DNA from: Amoebophrya sp. AT5.2
Lineage: Eukaryota > Sar > Dinophyceae > Syndiniales > Amoebophryaceae
Assembly (NCBI GenBank): GCA_005223375.1
Contig: RXOD01006098.1
Span: forward strand, 1-11,272
Direction of reading: 5' to 3'
DNA length: 11,272 nucleotides
A program made the translations under genes and the position numbers. Position 1 is the stretch's first letter; every line of letters begins with the position of its first letter. Below the pieces are notes generated by a model, which ran no database searches, was not told where the DNA came from, and saw only the letters and a list, made by a program, of their open reading frames with translations. Of the stretch, positions 1-9,000 are shown piece by piece.

Positions 1-51
1 CCTGCCGCAGCGCATCAATCTTGTTACAGCCGTGCCGGCGGGTCGTCCTCA
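1..51 (+). other. Open upstream continuation of the ATG2 reading frame, possible splice acceptor
   Basis: The ATG2 frame has no stop codon in these 51 nt, so the coding region either continues beyond the window or begins at a splice acceptor here. A TTGTTACAG sequence ending at nt 29 resembles a 3' splice site and would start the exon at nt 30 with one base completing a codon. There is no polypyrimidine tract long enough to be sure. Confidence 0.35.
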
Positions 52-3000
52 GTGGGAACGACCAGAGTGCCGAACTCGGGAACCGCGTCATCAAGCAGTG
101 CGGCTCCCGGCGGAAGGCTGCCCGAAAACCATACTGATGCTAAAATTCGGGACAAGCCGCCTTGGCGCGTGGACTGCGAGCTTGCCTCGGTCGATGGGTT
201 TTTCAACTTTCGCCTGGCGCGCGAGCCCGAGGAAGATTTCCAGGAGGAGGAAACCAACGCGGTGAACCGGCGCAACGCGAACCGGTACCAGTTTCCCCTT
301 TTTGCCGGCGCCGCCGGTAGCACGACGTCGCAGCAGTTAGCGGGCAACCTCTCCGCAGGGGTGCAGGAAGATCTGAAGCGCATTCGCGCGGAGAAGGTGG
401 ACGCCGTGCAGGCGGCGGTGGAGTCGGACCACGCCCTGTTTCACTCCCTGAGCGGGCCGGAGCAATTTCCCGCGGCGATGTTCCATTCCTTGGATTCGGC
501 AGGGTTCGCAACACCCACTCTAACGACGGCGACGCCGAGTTTGACTTTGAACGACGACGAAGCAGACCTAGTACAACTCTCAGACCACTTTCGAGTGAGC
601 GGCAACGCGCAGGACGCAGACGAAGTGCCCCTCAGCATGTTCGAGAGTGCGGTAGCCGATCCAAAAGCGATCATAGCAGATGGGGCGAATATTCTCCGGG
701 ACGTCGGCAGTGAAGCGGCAGGGGCAGCACTTCATCTGCTGCAGAAAGCAGAGAGCACGTCGTCGGCCTCGTCGAGCATGGAAATAGTGCCGGACCCCGC
801 GGCGGAGGATTTGCGAAGCGCAAGGGCGCACGGATCTGCATTGCCAGAGTGTGAGAATGTTGACTCCAGCGGAACGCAACTACAACTCGGGCGCACTCTT
901 GCGCAGGAGCCTTCTAGAGCGACAGCGGGTGCCGGTGCGGCTGCGGACTTGGACGCGGTGGCGGCGCAGCTCGCGAAAGCCGCCGAGGAACCTTCTAGCG
1001 AGGGACATCCCACTTCTTCAACACTTCCAGCACGGGGTTTCGCCGTCGACCCACGGGAGGCCGGCGAGCGCGCAGTCGCAGACTCTCCGGATGCCGTGTC
1101 GGTGAGTACGGAAACTGTAGAGTCCGAGACGATTGGATCCGAACCAGCTGAGTCCATTTTGGAGTCGAGCTCGGACGAGGAAGCCGATGTGCTCGACCTC
1201 GAGGCGGAGTTTTTCACGGACCAGACGGTGGAGAGCCTCGCAGAAAAGTTACGCGCTTTAGTGCGGAATCAACATGCGGACGAAGTAGAGGAATCAGACG
1301 AAGACGAGGCCGCTGCCTCCACCACTGCCCGCGAGAAGTCGAAAGCCACAGCGGGCGGTGCAGCGGCTGAGCAAGGGGAAGCAGCAGAGAAAACGGCCGG
1401 CGGCGCAGGAACAGCCAAAACTGGTTTCCTGGGTCTCGGGAGTCTCTTCGGGGGTGCGGGAGTGAGCCGCGCGAGGACGCCTGTTGAGGCGGTCGAGGTT
1501 GAGGAGGTGGATATGCGCGTTGTCATGCCGGAAAGCAGCAAACCTCGCCGCGGCGAGTGGAGGGGCAGCCTTGAGCGGTTGGTTTTTCTCGACGGTACCC
1601 GCGACGGGCGCAAGCGCATTTTGGACTGCGGCTTCGATCCTTTGCGCGGTGACAGCTTGAAAAGTTCCCGGACGGCGTCCGGGTCCTGCTTGTTTCGCCC
1701 GGGCAGGACCGGTTCTTTCTTCGCGGAAAACAACGGTACCAGTGGCCGCGCCGGCGGCCAGGATGCTGCGGGGGCACTCGGGTCTTCATCGTCGTCGAAC
1801 GAAAACAGAAGTCAACACGACGATGACGTCGATTCGTCGGTCACGACGCCGCCGGGTGCAGCTGGGGAACTGAGGAAGTCGACGAGCGTAGGCGGGTCGT
1901 CCGTGATGTCCGGTACGAGCACCGCCAGCACGGTGTTCGGCGTCTTCTCGGACCCACCTGCGCAAGATCCAGCGGTGACGTTTTGCGTCACGCCCGAGGC
2001 TGAGAGCGAGATCGCTTTTGCCCCCTACCCGGTGATACTTGACCTCTGCCCGCGTAGCATCGAGAGTCTGTCGGTCATTCTCAGTCGCATAAACAACACG
2101 CGCGCGGCGTCGTCCGGCGCGGGTCTTCCGGTATCGTCCCCCGGCGGACCAGCGGGGTTTTCCCCCGCGGCCGAAGGCGCACCAGAGCAGGGCTCGTTCG
2201 CCCCGAGCGGCCCCGCGTCCGCTGCGCAGCACCCGGGCGACCAGCACCCTTCACGCGTGCAGCGGCCGTCCTTCCTGCCGGAAACGAACTACTCGCGCCG
2301 CATCCGCAACCAGGGCATCGAGACGGACCCGAGCGCGGGCTACGCCGTTTTTTTCCAGCTGATGCAGGTGGAAATACGACTGCGACTCGGGCGCCCGCGC
2401 GACAAGCTGTGCACGCTCGCAGTCCAAGTACCGAACATCAAGGGATCTGCGGGCGAAAAAACTATAAACGCAGGCACTTCATCTTCAACATCGGTAAAAT
2501 CGACCTTAAGCTCCGCGCCAAGGCCAACCACATCTACTTCGGACACTTCGGAGAAGCCCGTGAGGTCGGCGGAATATTTCTACGAAAAGTGGAAAGTATC
2601 GACCGGGCGGCTTTCGTGCTTTTACCACGTAGAAGGAGGCGTACAGCCATCGAAAGGCGACAACGGAGGCTCGGCAGCGAAAAGCAGCGCAGAGGGTACA
2701 CGTACTGCAGCGCACGAGGAGCAAACGGACGCCGTCGTAGCCGAGTCTGGGCCCGACGATTTCGGCCTTCCAATTTCGCAGAAGGCGTTGCGCATACTTT
2801 CGCAAGAAGGGGTTGAGGACGTGAATCTGGCACGAGGATTCGTGCGGGACTTGCGCGTGCTGCGTGGCCCCCAAGCTGAAACCTTTTCGGCAACTTCGCG
2901 GGGCGGTGGATTTGGGACTGCCGGGGACTCTCCCGTAGGCGGGGCGGCACCATACGGACTTGGATCCCACGGAAGCGGAAATTCTCCGCCGGACGGAGCA

Positions 3001-6000
3001 TCGCCCGCCGACAGCGACTTTGACAAGGACGCCGGGTGGACCAAGATATCGCTCCCGTCGGGCCTGCGCAATCCCAGCTTCGCACCGAACCTGTTCGAGC
3101 AGGTGCAGGAAATGGGCCAGCGCTTCTTTTTCCCGCGAACCTCCAATCGCGGGCGGGGCGTTCGTGGCGGGCTACTGCGCGGGAGCGGCGGGGGTTCGCG
3201 GACCGTTGTCGCGTCCATTGAGGAGCAGCGCCGGCAGCGCGAACGACGCATGCGGGCCCTGCACCCAAAACACCAGCAGCAAGAGTTCGAAGAGCAAAAA
3301 ATCAACCCCCTGCTGGAGCCCTCGGGCACCGAGGTGGACGTGGTCGCCAACTCCGTGGTGTTGCACTTCACCTCCGCGACGTTGTTGTCGCTGGTGGAGG
3401 CGGCCGACAATTTCGCGACCAGTTTTGGCAATTCCGCGTACTTGAATCAGCTGATGCGGCGGCGCTACGACCCCGTGCGGAAGCGCACCAGCGTCGTCGA
3501 CGCCGAGCCTGTGAAGTTCTCCACGTTGGGCTTGTCGCTGTACCTGAAGAGCATCTGGCTGGAAGTGCTCGAGCCGGGCTGCGACAAGCGCGGGACGGCG
3601 GAGTTCTGCAGCTCCCCAGCGTCCAAGTTTTCGCCGCCGGGAAGCGGCGTCGCGTCGCCTTCGCTGCACGACGGCAGCGGTGGTGGGATCGGCGTGGCCG
3701 GAGCAAGGGGAACAAGTGGCACTGGGGCGGCCACGACGAAGGATAGCAACGAACACCTCCGCTCGGTCTGGATAGGCGTCGGCGCAGTGGAGGCGCGCTA
3801 CGTGGCAGTGGCGACGGGGGCCTTTCGCATCGGCTGTCTCGGACGCGATCTGCGCGCACTCGGGGAGCGGAAGCAAATCGCGACCAGTACCAGCACATCT
3901 ACGTCCGCGCCCGTCTCCACCAGCTCGGGGGCCCCGCCGCAACCTCCTGGAACAAGCGGAACAAGAGCAAAGACCAGCATCGAGCACCTAGCCGAGCCGT
4001 GGTGGGTCCCGCTACGAGCAGACCTGCTCGCGCGCAAGATCCCTAATCCAGACGAGGAGGAGCAGCTCTTCTCGCCCATCGACGACGAGCTCGTTCCCGA
4101 TGTGGTCGACTTTGAGGACGTGCTGCGGGACAACGTCAAGCTTCGGCAAACGGTCGCGCCCTTCGAGTTTCGCTTCGCGGAGGCCGTCAATCAGTCCGCG
4201 TCGCCCTCGGGCTACGTAGAGCCGGAGTACGAGCGAGCTTCTGGTGGTGCGGGCGTTCGCGCAGGAAGTGGTGGTGCGCGAACCGCCGCCGTTTCCGGAA
4301 TGTCGTCCGCGGGGAGAAATTCCTCCCGCGATCATCATGCTTTCGGCAGCGACGACGGGCGCGGCTTTGCGTCGTCGTCGCGCGGCGCAGCAGGCTACGT
4401 ACCGTCGTCCTCGTCCGGGACGGCGAATCGCAGGAAGGGTTTTAAGCCGAGCCTGTTCCGGGAGCCGGGGGTGGAGGGACAGCACTCCCTGTTCTCGTCG
4501 CCCGCGTCGACGGGCATTCATGGTATCGAGGAGAGCCGCCGGGACAAACTGAGTGCGCAGTTTTTGGACCACCGATACGGCCACAAGCACGTGGTCGCGG
4601 ACCCCACGGAGCTCGTGCGGAAGAAACAGAATCTGGAGGACGCCCTCGCGCGACAGCGCTATCGCATCCCGGTGAACTTTTTCCGGCGAAAGAACGCTGT
4701 GTTCGATCTGGTTGACAGAAATGCGTGGGCGGACACGGGTTGCCTCCTTTTGGTTCTGGACCAGAAAAAAATTGGGCACGACGGCGGGACCACCAGCAGT
4801 GCAACCACGGCGGACAACTTCGCGAATGTTGATAAGCAAGCGAAACCACCTGCGTCCAGCTCTGTCGGCGACTCGCCTCTCTCGACGCTGTTTTTGTTCG
4901 AGTTGACGCTCGTGCTAAACCGGCTCTCGCTTCACATTCACCCACATATGTACTGGACGTACGGGGATCTGCTCGAGTTCTTCGCGCCGCCCAACTACGT
5001 GCCTCCGCCGCTGACGGAGGAGTGCTTGGACCGAGACCGCAAGTCTTTCACGAAGTACTTCATCACGATGAAGGACTGTCTAGTGCAGCTGCCGAGCGCC
5101 GGCTACAGCAAAAAGTGCATCTCGGACATCGCACTGATTAGGCGCGGCGGCCCCTCGGTGTCGAGCATGGGCGGTGCAGCCACTTTCGGTGCGGAGCGTG
5201 ACGTGTTCGCACCTGCTTCGCAGGACTTCAATGCCAGGTTCGGAGTTTCGTCCTCTGGCGGTGCGCCGCCTTACAGTGAATCGAACCAGCTGCAGTTTCA
5301 GTCACCGCGCGGCGAGTTTGGGAGCGACATGAACTTTGGGAGAAGTGGGAAGCGCGCCGGGAATTTTTACGACGACGAGATGAACGATGGGTTCAGTCTG
5401 CAGTCGCCGACATCCCGAGACGACTACAGCAACTCCCTGGGAGGAGTTTCTGCAGCGGCGTACAGTGCGCGAGATCCCGCGCGAGGGGCAACTTCGGCGT
5501 ACACGAGTGCAGTCGCCTCCAAAGAGCAGCCCGACGTGTCGACGTGCTGCAATACCGTGGTGACGATAACCCAGTTCGAGCTGGCGACCGGCGTAGCGGG
5601 CCCGCAATTTGCTGGGTTCCGCATCGAGCTCGGAGAGTTTCACGCCTACGTGATTGATCGCCCTGAGAACCTGCTGCAGACGAACCTGCGCATTCCTCCC
5701 TCTCGCGCGTCGCTGACGTCCATTTTGAGCTCCCTGGGCTTCGCGCACGTGCTGGAAGCCAAGGATGCGACGATCCTCTGGAAGGCGCTGCGAAACCTAA
5801 ATGGAGAAAAGGGAAACGCGACAAACGCGGGCGCATCTTCGCGGGAATCCAGCGCCAGAACCAGTGGAGAAAACAAGGTGAGCAGCGGAGAGGAGGAGCA
5901 CACCCTTGACATCCGCAGCGGCAAGGTAGCGCTGCACGCCTGTGCCGATACTATCCAGTGTCTCATAAATGTGATCGTCGAGGCACAGACACAGACTATG

Positions 6001-9000
6001 CCCGTGGCCGGAGAGATCGCGCAGCTACGATCCGTGCGGCCGCCGTCTGGCGACGCGGCGGTCGAAAATGCCAACAGAAATTCGTCGCTGAGTAGAATTG
6101 CAGCAGAAGGTGCCGCTTCGACCACGGCGTCTGCGGGACAAGGAGTCGTCCCCGTTGCGATGCAGGGCGTGGGTGGCCTCCTCGGCAGCGACGTTGCCGC
6201 GGACGACTTGCACATACCAGCACAGGAAATCCATGCAAATATGATATCAGCGGCAACCGTTGTGCCGGTTGTGCGGAACCCGGACGTCAGGGGATCCTCC
6301 AACGCGTACGACGACCACGAACCAGCGCTGGACAGTCCGGAGTTCGGCGGCGCGGCGGTGCCGAGAGTCATTCTCGGGGAACATCCGTTGGACCAGATCA
6401 TTTCTGCTGGAACGGGGGTCGCCCCGGGAAGCGCAACAGCACATCTTCCCCGGACAACCACAGATACGCCGTCGAGTGTCCTCAGCGGAAAAATCAGGGC
6501 AACCGAAGACACGGTGTCTTTCGAAATGTTTCACGACGAGGAGCCGCAAAAAGCGTCGTACGCGAGGCGTGCCGATCCGGACAGCGCCATGCATTCGGGC
6601 CTTGAGGATTCGGGTCTCGAAGGCACGGGGAGCGGAAGCGACGCGCAAACCGGGAATCGATCCGGTTTCCCGCTGCCAAGCGAAAACGCCGACTTGAACG
6701 ACGAAGGACGATCGCCATCGAACCCTTCGGCTAGCAGTTTCGGCCAGGACAGCTTCGATCCGAGCCCTGCACTTTACGCCGACGACCAACTAGTCAACGG
6801 CACCGCGGCCACGAGTTCGACAGTGCACGAGGAGCCAGACGAAGGGCTCGCCATCCCGCTCCCGTTCGGGCTCGACGAGAATTCGCCAACGATTGATGAC
6901 GTCGCGGGTTTGGCGCACCAACGTCGAGGACAGGAGCACGAACGAACCCCCGAAGCAGTGCTTTCAGGTTTCCCTGCTCGTCCAGGAGGAGGGAGGGCGA
7001 GCCCCTCGTCACGGGCGGGGGGCCACCATCATCTTCATGCCTCGTCCTCTGTAGTTCGGCTCGAGGAGCAGAGTGGGAACAGGAAAAAACGCGCCTTCTC
7101 GATCGACAGCGACCCGGGTTACTTTTCGCCGGCGGAGTCGACGGGTATTCAGACGCCGGACCAGGAACAGGATATTGAGGACAAGAACCAACCCATGACG
7201 GTCTGCTACTTCGACCGAGACGCGTACTCGAAGGACGAGCTCGCCTCGTGGCAGGACGAGGAAGCGGCGGCGCGCCGCGAAGTGCAGAAGATGTACAGCG
7301 AGTTCTCAAGAACAACGCCGGTCGGCTCCGGGGTGCCGGCGGGGGCTGGTGGCTCTTACCAGGTAGGGGGAAGCGCGTCGTCCTCAGGACCCAGAATCAA
7401 TGCTGGACCTGCTCCTGCCGGAGGTAGAAGTACTCGCGGCGATAGAACAAGAGCGGGAAATAAGTCGTACCACGGCCGGATGAAGCATCAGCACGGATCC
7501 GCGACCACGTGGTTTGTTCCTCCGGAGGACGTGAGCATAAAGCACGATCAATTTTTGTACGCGACGGCATCGCCGAGCTTTGACGGTCTCTCCTTCGGAG
7601 TTGGATCGGGGATTCAAGGTGCTGACGGGAATGCTCCCGGTGCAGCTGCAGGATCGGGCACTGGTTCGTTCGCTGCGGCAGCGCCACCTGGCGTCCCAGC
7701 GGGGCAGCATCCTTTGATGAAGTTGGCGAAGGACTTCACGTTTCGTTGCGACGACTTGTCGCTCGCGATCTACGGGGGAACGGATTTCGCTATGGATGCC
7801 CGTGCGAAAGTACAGTCGCTGACGAACGCTGGCAACGCGCCGCGCCTGAACCGGCGACGAAAGGACCTCTCGTTGATTCTCCAGCTGAAAAAAGCGTCTG
7901 CGCGAATGCAGGAGCCGCAGAAAGTGAAAGCAGCTGCCACAAGCAGTGTGGGTGGAGGCCTGTACGCTGCCTCCGGCGATCGACATGCTGCAGGCCCACC
8001 GTCCGTATCGGTCCCCCCGCTGGGTGATATGTTGCCCTGCGACATTCTGGAGCGGCGACTTGCGCTCAGTGTGCGCGACGTCTCGCTGAAGGACGAGGTG
8101 CAGTCGTCGGCCTTTCAGCATGTGATGGCCTACTTCCACGACGAGAAAAAGCGGCCGCGTCCTTCGGATCTGGATATGCTGACAGTGAAGTGTGACATCT
8201 TCACAGGAGGGGGTGCGATAGGTAACGCAACTCCCCGTGAGTACACTCTCGACGTGAAACTTCTGCCAATACGGCTCACGATTGACCAGGACGTGGTAGA
8301 CTTCCTACTGCGCTTTCTGCGGCTGACCACGTTACCGAGGTACATCGAGGTCGCGGAGGACGAGGATGACCTCGTCAATCTCATTCAGGATGGCACCAGT
8401 ACAACATCAATGGCGCAAGAGGACGAGGGCAGCGGAGGTTTCGCTCCGGCGTTGCGGGGGGGTGGTAGCAGTTTTCCGGCGACATCGGCTTCCGCCCCTA
8501 CTGCCTACAACCAGTCCTCGAAGGTGAACGCTGCAACTACCTCCTCCACGACGAGGACACCAGCTAAGTTCCAGCACGTCCGCATTTCCGCACTGCTGGC
8601 GGTGATTGACTACCGGGCGCGGCGGCTGGACGTGCAGGCGCTCCAGCGGGGGGACCTGTTGGAGCTGATCAACCTGCTTCCGCTCCTGGAGGGGCTGGAA
8701 ATTGCGTTCCGCAGCGTGCGTCTCCAGGACGTGCCGGTGCCGCGGCTGTTGCCGTTTCTTGCGGACCGCTGGGCGAGCGACTTGAACCGGTCGCAGATCC
8801 TGCGCAGTCTCTCGGGCATCACGCCCATTCGTAGCTTCGCGAACATCGGGGTCTCGCTCACCGAGTTCGTGAAGGAGCCGCTGCAGCTGGCGCTGAGCCA
8901 GCAGGGCGGCTTCGGCGGCGGTCCTCTGACTTCAGGCGGTGCAGCTGGTGGGGGCACGCAGCGGTACCCACGCAGCGGTCCGACGTACCGGGGGAACGTG

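Noticed and set aside
52..54. GTG as the ATG2 start codon
   Set aside because: A eukaryotic gene of this kind would begin with ATG and a chorein domain. The frame is open to the left edge, so the gene simply enters the window.
5646..6512. Long antisense open frame (288 codons) and similar ones at 3172-3987 and 2622-3431
   Set aside because: They lie opposite the ATG2 exon, have shuffled composition and match nothing. Long antisense frames are expected in GC-rich coding DNA.
5995..7107. LC3/GABARAP-interacting motif in the linker before the YFS motif
   Set aside because: Aromatic residues beside acids were checked (for example in SFEMFHDEE and RAFSIDSD), but none has an aliphatic residue at the needed +3 position.
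7231..7242. Lys-Asp-Glu-Leu as an ER retention signal
   Set aside because: KDEL acts only at the extreme C-terminus. This one is internal in a large cytosolic protein.
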